NCBI RefSeq assembly: GCF_030035675.1
Contig: NC_084486.1
Location: forward strand, 60,927,230 to 60,991,229
Reading direction: 5' to 3'
DNA length: 64,000 nt
From: Rhineura floridana
Taxonomy: Eukaryota; Chordata; Lepidosauria; Squamata; Rhineuridae
Part shown: positions 20,826-33,714 of the stretch, one piece after another
Layout of the letters: the number at the start of each line of letters is the position of its first letter
Numbering within the stretch: position 1 is the first letter of the stretch
Made by a program: the position numbers and the translations under genes
Notes under the pieces: generated by a model
What the model was told of the DNA's origin: nothing
Database searches by the model: none
What the model saw: only the letters and a program-made list of their open reading frames with translations

Positions 20826-22493
20826 CAGTAATTAATGTTGAAAAACTGGCATGAAATTGAATAATTGGGACATTTTAAGGCTTTCTATTAATTGCTACTC
20901 ATCATTTTCAAACTTTTTCTTATTTTAAAAACATTGTTTTTACAGTTTGTGCAGCTACATAGGATTTTATTTATGTGGATCTAGTGGATTTACAACGTTT
21001 TATCATTTTTGTATGTCTACAAGAGAACAATTGTTATTAGGTGATAAACAGAATTAATGGATGAATAAATAAAAGCAACTAAGGTGGAATTGGGGAATAT
21101 TGTGTAATCGATGACTCATGTTATAGATACTCAATAGTAGGTTCCTGCTACTTTAATGCTACCCTATTCCACACAGAAATTATATTTATAGTAATAGCAC
21201 TGCAACTAGTACTCCAAATCTGCAGTAATTAAGAATCACCTTTCCCTAACAAAAAGATGATATGGTTTGAATGTGGAAAAGTGCAATATCCTAACAACAG
21301 AAGTGCTACCTTTAATGTGTGAATCTCCTAACAAATAAGAAAACAAGCACATTTATTAGAAAAAAGACTGGAAAGATTTTATGAATCATTAATGACTCTA
21401 AACCATTTTTAATTGGCATTGTTTAAAAATATGTCTTAGGTTAAACCAGCTGGTGGCTACTTTGGCTATTTTTATTTTAGAGCATTCAGTAATTTAGCAA
21501 TGGAAGAAAGCTTAAGTAATGCTTTGCTTTGTTAGTAGAGTGTTTTCGTCAATGACCTTTCAATTGTAATGATAATGGGATGCTGATCTTATAAAAGATT
21601 TTAAGCAATGGATTTGTCTGTTCTCAGTGCTGGACTAGCAGAAGCCAGGCTTGTGTTTGTGACACAAAAAATACTCTGCCAGGTAAAAGAACATGATGGA
21701 TCAGTAAAAGCAAGTAATTCTGAAGGAAATATGTCAAGGTGAGATAAGGTAGAAATAGAGATAGGGCAATGATGGAGGGGTTTATACAATCATTTAAGGC
21801 AAGAGATAGTCACTGCATGATGGTGCATAAACTAACACTGTATTAAGTGCTCCTTCAAAAGGAAATAATAGGTTTCGTTCCCCCTGTATTATGGCTATGT
21901 GGATTATTCCCAAACCCTTTCACTGCCCACAGCTGTAGAACCTCCATGGAATGCCTCTACAAGTACCAGTATGACAGCAATAAATACAAATAATCCTTCT
22001 GCTTCAAATAAACAATGTCAGCTGTTGACTTCTTCCTGGCAGATGGTCATTTTGTGCTAAAATGACTGAGCAGAGCCAGGGCTGTAGGCCCAGTAGGAAG
22101 CATAGACAGAGGAACTGCCCCCCCACATGACCCTAATCAGAAATGCCCCTCGCACCGTTAAATCACGCAAGCAACCCAAATGCTCCAGAATGATAGGGTT
22201 GATGTCCTTTTCTCCCCCAAGGCCATTCCTGTCACTTCTCTAATGTACTCCATCTAATCTAGTTCTGAAAAAGAAATTCCCAGAACTGTCTTCCACTTTA
22301 TGATTGACCACTGAACTGACTCAGGGTCTTGACATTTATCCAGGCAAATAATTTCCATCTATTGAACTGTTCAGTTGCTTCTGGCAGACAGCTAGCAAGC
22401 AAGCAAGCAACAGATGTTAACTTGAGACAGCTTTTGTAATCGAATGAGTGTTCGCTTCATAGATAAATTCCTCTCTCTTTTTTAATATTAAAG

Positions 22494-22687
22494 GTGCCTC
22501 AATGGTGTGCTGAATATTCTCTTTCTACCCATTTTCAACATGGAACAATTGTATGCACACAAACGCATAAACACACAGCAGTATGGTTGGCATTGCAAGT
22601 AGCTGATGAGATGGATGTCAATATTGGTCATGAAGTGGGTTATGTGGTCCCATGTGAGAGTTGTTGCAATAGTGAAACAATCCTGAG
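22494..22687 (+). CDS. DHX32: DHX32 coding exon 2
   Basis: After a T-rich tract and AG, the exon opens with [10 protein letters not shown] and encodes residues 97-160 plus two bases of Arg161. ICTQ-like [12 protein letters not shown] (helicase motif Ia region) and [18 protein letters not shown] match human DHX32 closely as recalled ([18 protein letters not shown]). It ends ATCCTGAG/GTTTGT, a usable donor. The split Arg codon is completed by exon 3. This is part of the first RecA-like domain. No lesion is visible. Confidence 0.94.
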
Positions 22688-23114
22688 GTTTGTGCATTTG
22701 TATTTCATCCCTCTAATATGTATGGGTATTATCTATTAACCTACATGCAAAAGTTAATTTCAGTCGTGCTCTAGCATCACACTCTAGTGTAGCCAAGAAG
22801 CAACCTGATAAGAGAAGATTAAATGGCAACATTTTAAAGGTAGATGATATCTTGATCTTCAATAGCTCTATGGGATAAACTGATTGGGTTGCATTGAACC
22901 AGATGCTGAGGTTACCAGGAGTAGGGAACACCTCATAAATATACAAGCTAGTGGTATCTCATAAGTATTTCCCTTTACTTAGCCAACAATTCACATATAC
23001 GTGGAAATGTGGAAAAATAAACTACATTTAGGAACATGTTGTGAACGTAAAATATGAACACTGACCACATGCATACATACACATATGCATATGTGTGTCC
23101 TCCTTCCACATATA

Positions 23115-23178
23115 TTGCCGCCCTGGGCTCCTGCTGGGAGGAAGGGCAGAATATAAATCAAATAAATAAGTAAATATA
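23115..23178 (+). mobile_element. L2-type LINE 3' tail fragment
   Basis: GCCGCCCTGGGCTCCTGCTG followed by GGAGGAAGGGCAGAATATAA and AAATAAATAAGTAAATA. It is nearly the same tail as at 62941-63006. Confidence 0.75.
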
Positions 23179-23706
23179 TCCTACCCATCATAAAAATGTG
23201 CATTTTACTTCTTGTTCTCATAATGAAGGATTGCTAAGTGTAATAAGAATCCCTCTCCTACTGCCAAATATGTTTGAATAAGGTTAATATCTGGTATATC
23301 TGAGAGAAGTTTATTTTAGATAATTTAGTGTGACATGAGCAAGCCTGGGAAAGACTTGGATTTGCATGCTTGCCCCTTTCCTCCTTACATACAACCAAGA
23401 GGAGGAGTTTTGAAGCATTCATTTTGCTTATTTGCAACTTGTCAAGTTTTCCAGATCAACTAAACTGTAGTTAGCATTAACTATGGTTTGTTTGAAAGAA
23501 GCCAATTTAAACCATGGTTTGCTTAACTGTAATTAAGCAAAAATGGAAGCAAAAGCTCTCAAATTCCTCTTCCTGGTTGTGGGGAGGAGGAGAAGGGAGA
23601 GGGAAAGTGCATGAGTCCATGGCTCACTTAGTCTTATTCATATAATGCTAAATATGGTTAGCATGATGTGAGGATGTGGCCAGAGGGAGTAGCATAAATA
23701 TACATA

Positions 23707-23908
23707 CAGTAGGGCCCCGCTTTACGGCGTTCCGTTTTCCAGCATTTCGCTGATGCGGCGGCTTTCAATTAGGGGAAATTCCCTGTTTTAAAGCCGCTTT
23801 TGCGGCATTTTGCATCATTTTCACGTGACGCGACCCATTATAGTCAATGGGTTCCGCTATACGGCGGGAGCCTGGTCCCTAACCCGTCGTATAAGCGGGG
23901 CCCTACTG
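23707..23908. mobile_element. Tigger/pogo-type MITE, 202 bp, palindromic
   Basis: The ends CAGTAGGGCCCCGCTTTACG and its complement (ending AAGCGGGGCCCTACTG) are inverted repeats flanked by TA on both sides, the target used by the Tc1/mariner-pogo superfamily. The interior is CpG-rich and partly self-complementary, and encodes nothing. A related copy lies at 57760-57975. Confidence 0.8.
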
Positions 23909-24601
23909 TATATAATTCTGCTGAGTATATTACAACATCCACTTTAATGAGCAGTACTGACTCAGAAAAAAATGCAGTGCACTCATTTGAGAGTCGTAGG
24001 AAGTAGGAAGGAAATTTAAATATAAATTATGGTTTTTCAGGATGACATGAAATCAATAGTCCTAATAAAAAAGAATGCAGTAATGCATTGATGGGGATTA
24101 TATGTGAATAGTGACTAAAGAAAGTGAATTGGCTTGAAATTAATTGCAGCGTAACATATCAATCCCTATATTCTGAAGCATAGATAATTATGTTTCTGTA
24201 TAACCTGCAATAAAGTCTACCATTATCTGTACAGTTTTTTAAGACTTTAAGGTTTATTAAAATAAATTATGTAGTAGAGTAATGATAATAGCCTTCTCTA
24301 GCAACAGATATTTCTGTAAAGCTTTAAGAGGACATCACCTTTAAGATAATATTCCTTGCCCCCTTTTTTTGGTGATTTTGAAGTTACATTTTGTTGTGTT
24401 TTCATGCTTTATTTTAAAATTATTTTCACATATAACCTGGCATAGAATTAAACAAATGGAAATATTTCTTCAAGCTTGTATCTATAGGACTTTACTTCCT
24501 TTTAAGAAAAGGTAGAATAGTGACTTGCTATTTTTATGAACATAAATAAATTCTGCGCTCACAATCTAACATGTGAAGAAATTTTGCATTTAGTGGAATT
24601 T

Positions 24602-24695
24602 AGGCTGCAATCCTATGTTTAGTTACCTGGGAGCAATCTGTATTGAGCACAGTGGGACTTCAGTCCGAGGAAATGTGCATAGGATTGCTCTGTCT
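24602..24695 (+). repeat. Dispersed ~85-bp repeat (CCTGGGAGTAAGCC type)
   Basis: The copy begins GGCTGCAATCCTATG, contains TTACCTGGGAGCAA and CAGTGGGACTTCAG, and ends with the inverted phrase CATAGGATTGC. Its ends are thus inverted, as in a tiny MITE. Related copies occur at least eight more times in the window. I know this as a common squamate repeat but not its family. Confidence 0.6.
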
Positions 24696-24886
24696 GTCTC
24701 ACACTATATTGTGACAGGTCCGACAACACTAGCCTGACAGGCTGTTCTAATCTGCCATGATTCCCCCAACCCACCTGTTCAGCACAATTATGTTGCTATG
24801 TGGAAATTATCTCCTAGGTCATTTGTTCTGAATGAAAAGCCTAGACAGATCGCACATAGCTTGAAGACTTTATGTTGCCTGTTTAG

Positions 24887-25315
<429 letters not shown>

Positions 25316-25639
25316 GTAAGTAGCTCATTTAATGTAGTATAGAAAATATTAGCATAACTGTATATCCATATAGTTACAGATATTCATTGCTATACTGCAA
25401 TATTTTCTTGACTAAAACGCGCACACAAATGAGAAAGAGGTCTTGCACAAGTTCCCTGTATTAGGAGTCAGAATAATAATAATAAAGCCCAATGTTTGTA
25501 CTGTGGTTGCATCCCATCTCTGAGATAATCCTCCACATGTACTGTGCAGAGACAGTTGCTCTGAACCAAGCTGTTTGCATTTCAGACATGCCTTCAATCA
25601 GTGGAAATGCTCATATTGTTTGGGCAATTATAATACCAT

Positions 25640-27086
25640 TTTACAAATCTGTGATGTGACTGCACATGGAATACTGTATACAGTTCTGGTCATCTCAAAA
25701 AGAATATTGTAGAGCTGGAAAAGATTCAGAAAAGGATAACCAAAATGATCAAGGGGCTAGAGCAATGCCTTTATGAGGAAAGGTTACAACATTAGGGACC
25801 TTTTCGTTTGCGGGGGGGAATGAGTAAAGGAGGATATGATAGAGATGTATAAAATTATGCATAGTGTAGAGAAAGTGGATAGAGAAAAGTTTTTCTCCCT
25901 CTTTCATAATACTAGAGCTCGGAACCATCTGATGAAGCTGAATGCTGGAAACTTCAGGACACACAAAAGAAAGTACTTCTTCACATAGCATATAGTTAAA
26001 ACTATGAAATTTGCTCCCACAAGTTTTACTGGTGGCCATCAGCTTGGATGGCTTTACAGGCATACCCCGCTATACAGACCTTCACTTTACGGACACTCGC
26101 GAGTACAGACATTCCCCTTTTATCACCATTCCCCTATTTACGTACGCTTGCTTCGCAGGAACGGACACTTAACGGCATGATGCCACGGTGGCTTGGGGGG
26201 GCCGCGCTTGGTGATCTGCGTTCTTGCACTAGTTGAGCGCTTTGCTAAAAATAAAATAAAAGCCACGGTTTACCTCCCGCCAATCAGCTGGTTCGCTGGG
26301 AGGGCTGCAATCATCAGGTGGCCTTTCCTTTGTTCCGGTGTTGATCGAGCCGGGCCCTCTCCTGTTGTGGTGCGCTGTGCGCCCATCTCTTTCCTCGCAT
26401 AGTGGCCTTGTGATAGGCTTGGAGCCATCTGCTCTGGTGGGGCCCTGCTGTATTGCGTGCACGTGGCTCACGTAATCAGGCCTGAGAGGCAGAAACAATG
26501 CTGGGGGGGGGCAACTGACGTACACAGTACTGTTTTCGCTGCCGTCAGTTTGTCTTCAAACACGTTTGGCATCGCATCTCTGTGTTATTGTCTAAGTAAA
26601 TACCTAACTTCTAGTTTACGCACTGGTTTTGTGATTATGCCCTCGCCTTCATCCTTCCTACAATAAATTTTCGTTCATCCGACATTAAATGTAAGCTTAC
26701 CCTTTTTCTTAAGGCCTACTGTGTTTGTTTTAGTTATAAATGCATTATTATTTTAGTTATAAAAGGTAGTGCTTCACTTTAAGTACATTTTCAGTTTACG
26801 TACTCGCTCTGGACCCATTGCGTACGTTAATGCGGGGTATGCCTGTATAGAGGATTGGAGAAATTCTGGAGGATATGCCTACTAGCCATGATGACTATGT
26901 TATACCTTCACTGTCAGAGGAAGTATGCCTCTGTATAGCAGTTGCTGGAAATCACAAGTGGGGGGAGCGATATTGTATTCAGGTGCTGCTTGTGGGCTTC
27001 TGGTTGGCCATTGTGAGAACAGAATGCTGGGCTAGATCGGCCTTTGGTCTGGTCCAGCAGAGCTCTTCTTACTTTCTTACATTAAG
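25640..27086 (+). mobile_element. CR1 LINE 3' portion, split by a DNA transposon
   Basis: The left part (25640-26056) matches the end of the CR1 ORF at DNA level: GGAATACTGTATACAGTTCT (GTQYSS-like), AAAAGATTCAGAAAAGG (EKIQKR) and GGATATGATAGAGATGTA. The right part (26848-27086) continues without loss from TAGAGGATTGGAGAAATTCT to the classic CR1 3' end, with GGGCTAGATCGGCCTTTGGT and CAGCAGAGCTCTTCTTAC. The coding part is eroded, with several frame changes. Confidence 0.88.
26057..26845. mobile_element. Tigger/pogo-type nonautonomous transposon, 789 bp
   Basis: The left end CAGGCATACCCCGCTATACA and the right end's complement (CAGGCATACCCCGCATTAAC) share 14 terminal bases. The pair is flanked by TA (26055-26056 and 26846-26847). 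CAGGCATACC is the start of Tigger-family inverted repeats. The interior is CpG-rich in its middle and has no transposase-like frame. It lies inside a CR1 copy, so it is younger than that insertion. Confidence 0.85.
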
Positions 27087-27897
27087 CTGCTACTTTATTT
27101 TTGGGTGGCCTCCTTTAATTTCCAAGCTGGAAACACATTCCAAAACTGACTTCACGAGAACTGGCACTGAAAAGGGCTTCCATAGCTGAGTTCCCATCAT
27201 AATAAGCTTATACTATGCAGTTTCCCCATTGATAGCTATTGCCTGCATGAACTTGAAAACGTTACATGTAGAGGACCAAATTGTATTGAAAATTTCAGTT
27301 TTGCATGTTTCAATCACCATATGAAACAGCACCATATGTTTTTGGTGAAATGGGTTGTGTGCATATCACACTAAACCATGGTTTAGTGAATAGGTAGGCA
27401 ACCTTTTTCAGCCCAAAGACTGCATTCTAATGTGGGAAAGCTCTTAGGGGGACTCATTCTAGTGGTGAGTGGCCAGTAGCAAAAATATTGCAGTAAGACA
27501 TATGAGTGTTACCTTTGCTATTAAGATTTCCTTCAATTCAATACACTTCTCTTACACCCCCAAAGGTATCGTGCACTTTCCTTCTGTTCAGTATGCCTCC
27601 CCACAAGAAGTCATGTACGTATCTATCCTACTGCCAAGAAACGGCATAAACAAAGAGTTCCTGGTCACAGAGGCAAACGCTTTTCTTCGTTCATTTGTTT
27701 GTTCAGTCACTAACCTTTTTTCTTCAATTGGATTGGTCTTCCAACCAGTGCCAATGCCAACACAGAATCTCTATGCTTTATTTTCCCTCCTCCCCTCCTC
27801 CTGCACAAAGCATTTTTTCTTTTAAAAAGTGAAAACATGGACCAACATAGCATGTTAATGGAACAGCATAGTGTGATCAGTGGCTCTGGTGAGGTGG

Positions 27898-28135
27898 TAT
27901 ATATTTATTTATTTATTATTTGATTTATATCCCACCCTTCCTCCCAGCAGGAGCCCAGGGCGGCAAACAGAAATGCTAAAAACACTTTAAAACATCATAA
28001 AAAGACCTTACAATGCATTAAAACAAAACAACATTAAAAACATTTTTAAAAGCTTTAAAAACATCTTTAAAAACAAAAAAGGGTTAAAAACATATTATTA
28101 AAGAAAACATATTAAAAGCAATTCTAACATATAGA
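27898..28135 (-). mobile_element. L2-type LINE 3' end, antisense
   Basis: The plus strand starts ATTTATTTATTATTTGATTT, then ATATCCCACCCTTCCTCCCA and GGAGCCCAGGGCGGCAAAC. This is followed by runs of AAAAACATTTT type that match, in reverse complement, the 3' untranslated part of the L2 copy at 62800-63006. Confidence 0.8.
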
Positions 28136-28687
28136 GTGGATGTGGCATAGTGGTAAACGCCTGGTGGGCCAACATGCACAAGGAGAAACAAGCTGCATTG
28201 AACCTTGGCCTTGTGCACTTCCCTCTTTTCCTACACCACGAGGAGAACTTCAGAAGCTTTTATTTTCCATTTTCCTTAATTTCAGCTTGTGATACTGTTC
28301 AAACTAGTGATAGTGGTTTAATTATCATCTCTGGTCAGTTTCATAACAAACCATCTTCAAACCATGTTTATGAAGCAGGTTTGTATAAGGTCACCAACTA
28401 TTTTGAACCAGCGGGTACATTTTGAATTTCAAGATAATGCTGTGGGTGCCAGTCACAAAATGGCTCCCATGGAGGCATGACATAACACAACATGGCTGTC
28501 ATGGGGAGCATGGCTAGAGTACAGTCATTGTACACAAAACTAGAGTACAGTTATTGCTGCTTCCCCCTCCTGCCCCCACACAACGTAATGTTTACCATTG
28601 TTAACCTAATGTCTACTGCTCCTGATTGTGGAGGTATAGCTATTAAAGCACAAGAACCCTGTTTTCTCCAATGCCAATCCTAAACCA

Positions 28688-28772
28688 AAACTGAGGATGC
28701 CATTCTATACCCATTTACCTGGGAATAAGCCCCATTAAACACAAAAAGACTTATTTCTGAAGTAGACATGTA
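28688..28772 (+). repeat. Dispersed ~85-bp repeat (CCTGGGAGTAAGCC type)
   Basis: The copy has TTTACCTGGGAATAAGCCCC, ATTAAACACAAAAAGACTTA and AAGTAGACATGTATACCATT. It is aligned with the copies at 37322-37402 and 48538-48640. Confidence 0.6.
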
Positions 28773-30597
28773 TACCATTGTACTGTAAATTAACTATTCA
28801 GTGAATTCTAAATGAGTGCTTGGACATCAGCATCTGCACAGCAGGAGACATGCCTGATCCTCTTTGCCAAGTTTTCACATTTTTTATTTGCTATTTGGGG
28901 AAGAGATTCCCTAACATTCACCTGCACCTATGGAATAGTAGTATTTGCAGAAAATAATATCTAGAGAGCACCTGATCTCAGATGAATCCACCACAGGAAA
29001 GATGCATCCTGGTTTCTAGAAAAAAGGGAGGGCAAACTACAGAGATTCCAAGAACTACTAAACAATAAAACAGAAGCAGAAAAAGCACTGAAGGAGAGTG
29101 GAAAACAGCAACCCTTTAGGACCCCAGGGATTCCTATTGCCTGGTGTCCAAACAATTCACTTATCAATCACAGCTCTGATTTCACTCATTAGCTAAAAAC
29201 AATGAGAGGGGGAGCAGCCAGCGTGGCTCATTTCATATAAATCCCTTAGAAGAGTACTTGCACAGTTTGCTTCATAACATTCTTTTCTAGGAGAGCTAGA
29301 GACTTAATTTTTGTTTTAAAATGAAAGCTCAGAGTCTGGGGCCTCTAGCTGGGAGCACCAATGGAAGCTTTTGTGGATGCCAGGTTGGTGACCTCAAGTT
29401 TAAATCACAATCCCCTGTTCAGACATCAAGGTAAGACAAGATAAAGGGAAACCGAATGTAAAAGCTTCCAAAGCATTGCAGGAAAAGGGAGACTGCACAA
29501 GTCCAAGATTCACTGTGACTCATTCCTGGGTCAGAGATGCTATTTACTATGCCACTTCAAAAACTGTCACCATAACATCCAAGAGACACCAGCCTTTTCC
29601 TAGATAACACATCCTAAGATAATTTTTTTCAGATTTTTCAGGATCTTTCTACCTATAATTTAAAAACTGCTGCTAAGAAATAAACATGAATAATCCTGTA
29701 GGCACGGTGTTCTAGTTCTATATGTTTTACTTTCACCTGAGAAGGCATTTAAAAAAACTGAGCAAGTATGCAGATGCAATTCTTTAGGCTTCTGGAGAGA
29801 GAGAGAAAATCCCTTTTACATTGCATTATACTCCTTTGCATATATCTTCAAAGCAATCATTTTGATAGAACAAAAGAAGAAAAATGGCATAATTGAACAA
29901 ATACTTTGGAGATTATGATAATCTGTAGAATTCTTGTACTTTGTGCCTTTAAATTATCAAATTTAATTTTCAGTTAATGGTTCCTTTAGCATTTTATTGA
30001 TTTTTATTACCTCCAGAGAGTTCATTTTACAGTGGGAAGAATGCTATAAAGTAAATTCACAATCCCCCTATATGTTCAATTATTATAAAAGCGATAAAGA
30101 AAATTAGTCTCGTATGTGGTTTATAGCACTTTAACAAGTTAACAAGACACAGATTATTCCAAATTAATTTGTACTATTGCTGGACAGAGAACACACTAAT
30201 ATGGAAAATCAAGGAGTTGTCTTCTAATTTTTTAGTATTACTATTCCAATAGCATGCTAATGTTGTGTTATGGATATTAGAGTTTCTGTCCGAGAGATTG
30301 GTATAGCTGTGATAGACTGTCAATGTCAAATGATAGAAATTTTTTCACAATATGACACTTTAAATAAGAGGAAGAGAGAGAAGCCCCTAAAATAAATTCC
30401 TCAAGAAACAGAATTACCACATTACAGTATATGACGTTTCTGTGAATGCTTGTTACTGTTTCCTTGATTTAATCACTTTATATTTTTGCCATTAGAACTT
30501 AACAGAGAAATAAAAACAATTAAAAAGAGATGATAGATTCAGAATTGTCACAGTGAGCCTGTTTAATGCTCATGAAATATGTCTTCACTGCTTCTAG

Positions 30598-30837
30598 GAA
30601 ATTGGGAAAGCCTACCAGATTATTCAACAAGAGGGGCCTAATTTAAATCCTGATCTTGGTGAATTTGACCCTGTTCCTCTCTATCCCAGTGAAAAAGAGA
30701 GTATCCTCAAGCCAAGTGAAGAAAAGACTTGCAAAAATTACAGGAGGAATGTGTTGCTAACTACAAGCTTTGGGGGCTCTTTGGTTTGGATTAAAACTGT
30801 GGCCTTCGTTATAGATGTTGGGATAGAGAAAATAAAG
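30598..30837 (+). CDS. DHX32: DHX32 coding exon 4
   Basis: Acceptor TTCTAG and donor GTAAGT bound 80 codons in phase 0 (residues 286-365). EIGKAYQIIQQEGPNLNPDL and GEFDPVPLYPSEKES correspond to human DIEKVCETVYQGSNLNPDL and PLYPKEK. RRNVLLTTSFGGSLVW and VAFVIDVGIEKIK correspond to RRVVLTTSSGEFLIW and VRFVIDVGVERRK. This is the second RecA-like domain, including the motif V region (LTTS) and the VIDVG strand. The exon is fully open, although it lies downstream of the TGA in exon 3. Confidence 0.94.
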
Positions 30838-30902
30838 GTAAGTAAAATAACAGGAATCAATATATTACTAATGTCTCAGATTTGAGGTTTCATGTGTCCT
30901 CG

Positions 30903-31022
30903 GGTGGTATTCAACTAAGTCCTACTCAGAGTACACTGACTAAAATTAATGAACTTATGTTAGTCATTTTTATTAGCTTTAGTGGGTCTGCTCTGAGTAG
31001 GACTAGCATTGAATACCACTCC
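30903..31022. repeat. Palindromic repeat, ~120 bp (small MITE?)
   Basis: The left half GGTGGTATTCAACTAAGTCC then TACTCAGAGTA is complementary to the right half (CTCTGAGTAGGACTAGCATT then GAATACCACT). A half-copy of the same kind lies near 3100-3175. A MITE is likely, but its superfamily is unclear. Confidence 0.65.
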
Positions 31023-32511
31023 TTATATTTCATACTTCTATAATGGTGGGAATCTTGATTTGTATTTGTTTAAAACGCTGTCATAATTTTCTCTTCCTCC
31101 CCCCCCCCAAATTTCAAATATATAGGTTGTGTCCAACACTGTCTTGGATATAACTCTGCTTATGCAGTGGGACTTCACCTTCCTCTTCTGCCCCCGGCAG
31201 TAGCCTCCCGCATTTCCTCAAAATCATATTTGAAGCATTGGAAATATGCTCATGCAACACTGGATTCTATCTACAGATTTTTAATGCAGAAGCCAAATTG
31301 TATTTACCTCATTTTTCAGGCTGCTTGATTTAATTTCACAGAAACTTAAATCCAGACAAAAATGGGGGAGGGGGATGTCAGATACTAAAAAAGCCATCCA
31401 GCCAATCTAGAATTCCATGTGGCTCTGCTGTGTTTGAAAAAACAGACATAAATAGAACTAAGGAATGTGTGTGCAGATTCCATTATCCATTCATTGAAAT
31501 GAATGGGGAGCTATTCCAGGCATGGGAGCTCACTGCACATCAGAGCTCCTAACCCTAGACCACTCCTGCTTCCAGATAGGTGGCTCCAAACACTGATAAA
31601 TCATAGCTTTTCCACTGTAAGCTACAAATAGAATTAGAATTGACTTTCCACACTATCAGGGATAGTGCATATTTTCTATATGTTTATCCCATTATTTTCC
31701 ACTGTAAACTCTAAGTAGAATTGTAATTGACTTTCCTCATTTTTTTGATTATTGCACATTTTCTCTGTATTCATTCCATTATGTTCTGTCCAGACAACTA
31801 AGTGTGATATAGCTGCTCTGGGTCAGGAAGGTCCAGTTTACCTGAAGAGTCATTGGGGGTGGGGGAGCAGATTCCGAGAGATTCTCAAAAAGAATTAAAA
31901 TCAATTGTTTAGTGCTAAGCATTTCTTTGTTTAAGTGTGATTGCCTATTACTACCCATGAAAAGTAAATTACCAAAACTGTTTAGTGGTTATTTTGGATT
32001 TGAAGTGTAGATTTGAAATGTTTAATTATGAAAAATATGCATGGCTAAAGTGGTGGGCTTCAAAAGAGTTTTTCCCCCTTACGTTTTAAAATGATCATTA
32101 TAGTGCTATAGTACTCTTTCATTTAAGCAATTTTTAAAATATAGATGGAAAGGCTTTTAAGCACTAATTAAACATTTGATTTCAAAGATTAACAGGGTTA
32201 TAAATGATGTCCAATGCAAAGGTTTTAGTGAATGTGTGTTGAGTTAATAGGCTCACCTATCTGGCATGTCAAACCATGCATCTTATTAAAGATGGAAGAA
32301 TAGTGCTAAGGACATCTACACCTGTGGAGATTGCATTACTTTGTGCTTCTCAAAAAAAAAAGCCAACTTTCTGTGGTAAGAAAAAAAGATGGCAGAAATA
32401 CTGGAAAACAAAGAATGACAATGGCATGTGGAGCCTACATAAAACAGGAGTGAACAAGGCATAGGAATTCCACATTAAATGCTCATTGTGGAAGCAGCAA
32501 TATGTGGTAAC

Positions 32512-32575
32512 TTTTTATTATATTATATCCCACCCTTCCTCCCAAAAGGAACGATAGCCTTCTATAAAGGGAAAG
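32512..32575 (-). mobile_element. L2-type 3' tail fragment, antisense
   Basis: TTATTATATTATATCCCACC followed by CTTCCTCCCAAAAGGAACG is the antisense form of the GGAAGGGTGGGATATAA tail. Confidence 0.5.
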
Positions 32576-33284
32576 CATAAATCCTTGCTATGCATCTTGA
32601 CACCATTAATTTTTAGTTCCAGTGATTTGATGCTATTTCACTCTATCCAGCTGTTAATAAATATGTAGTCGGGGGGGAGGATCAATTTTACCTTGTGGAT
32701 TCCTTCAGATAGTTTGCAGATGAAGTATTAACTTACGTCTATCCCCTCATGCTAGGCATGCAAAGCCTGAGACTTGCAAAGTAATATATTACAGCTTCCT
32801 AGGTGGCTTTTTGTAGTCCCAGGTAGGCACCAGAAAAGGAGACCCAAATAGGTCCTGCCATACTCACCCATAGTTTTGCGTTCACCTTCATCGGCCCCAA
32901 GATGTGCAGCCCTTATACTGAAGCCCGTTTCATTAGGAATCTTCAAAAAGCAAAAGACTGCTTTAAAAGTAAAATATTCATATTGAAGATTTACTCATCA
33001 CATCTATATTCTGTGTAGTTTGCTTTGTATCATCTAATGATTTCAGTCCAATTTAGTGTGAACTAAAGGGAACAAATACTATTAATATGAATTTTAAAAA
33101 TGCTGAGACTTTTGGAGGAACACCCAAATGGTGTCTTGTGCTTTCTGCAGAAAGTTGTTACTAATTTATGTAGTTAGCACCATCATCGTGCTTTACTATC
33201 AAAAGACAGCTACCTACCCTAAGGAGTTTGCATTTAACATTTTGATACTGGGAGGGAGAGGAGGGTGGAGAGGCAAGGGTAACA

Positions 33285-33368
33285 TAGGCTGCAATCACTT
33301 ATATTGGAGTAAGCCCCATTGAACTCAGTAGGATTTATGGCTGGGTAGACATGTATAGGGTGCACTGT
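33285..33368 (+). repeat. Dispersed ~85-bp repeat
   Basis: GGCTGCAATCACTTATATTG, GGAGTAAGCCCCATTGAACT and GGTAGACATGTATAGG mark another member of the family seen at 28688 and 48538. Confidence 0.6.
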
Positions 33369-33714
33369 CAATCATAGGACAATTCGTCAATATCCCTTGA
33401 TTAAACTGTACCTTCCCTGCTCCTAAAAACAAAAACCGGATGAGCTGACTCCATGACAAGTGCTGATCCACCAACTGTCCCGGCATGAATTGAGGGACTG
33501 CTTTGGTGTAGCAGAGCTGAATGTGCATTCAGTGCGTATCACTCACCTGAACCCTTTTAAAACCTCCATATGGATTTGTGCTAGTGTACTAGCAGTTGCT
33601 GAGGCTCACAACTTAGATGGAGCAGAACATTATCTGATAATGCTCCGTTTCTGTCCATTCAATAAAACAAAAACCTTCTTTTGCAATAGTTTTCTGTGCT
33701 AGGGGCTTTGTCCC

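Larger units (their letters stand above)
13217..22493 (+). other. DHX32: DHX32 intron 1 (9.3 kb)
   Basis: The intron has a GTGAGT donor and an AG acceptor after a T-rich tract. It contains a complete Sauria-type SINE (14030-14245), a hAT-like copy (14546-14935), further hAT-like debris (about 15045-15465), a young L1-derived insertion (16412-18401), a MIR-like SINE (18655-18865), a BovB end (19505-19612), a hAT-like piece (about 19868-19968) and an LTR fossil (20141-20825). Frames open on both strands at 15614-16107 look compositional. From 20826 to 22493 I see no repeat or gene. Confidence 0.75.
25316..30597 (+). other. DHX32: DHX32 intron 3 (5.3 kb)
   Basis: It contains a CR1 copy (25640-27086) split by a Tigger-type element (26057-26845), a hAT-like end (about 27395-27480), an antisense L2 3' end (27898-28135) and a dispersed short repeat (28688-28772). 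At 28960-29260 lies a copy of a repeat that recurs at 37540-37740 and 58880-59175. From 29300 to 30597 I see nothing recognisable. Confidence 0.75.

Noticed and set aside
29280-30500. Possible unannotated DHX32 exon between exons 3 and 4
   Set aside because: Exon 3 ends LACEQ in phase 0 and exon 4 begins EIGKAYQ, directly matching human LACEQDIEKVCE, so nothing is missing between them.
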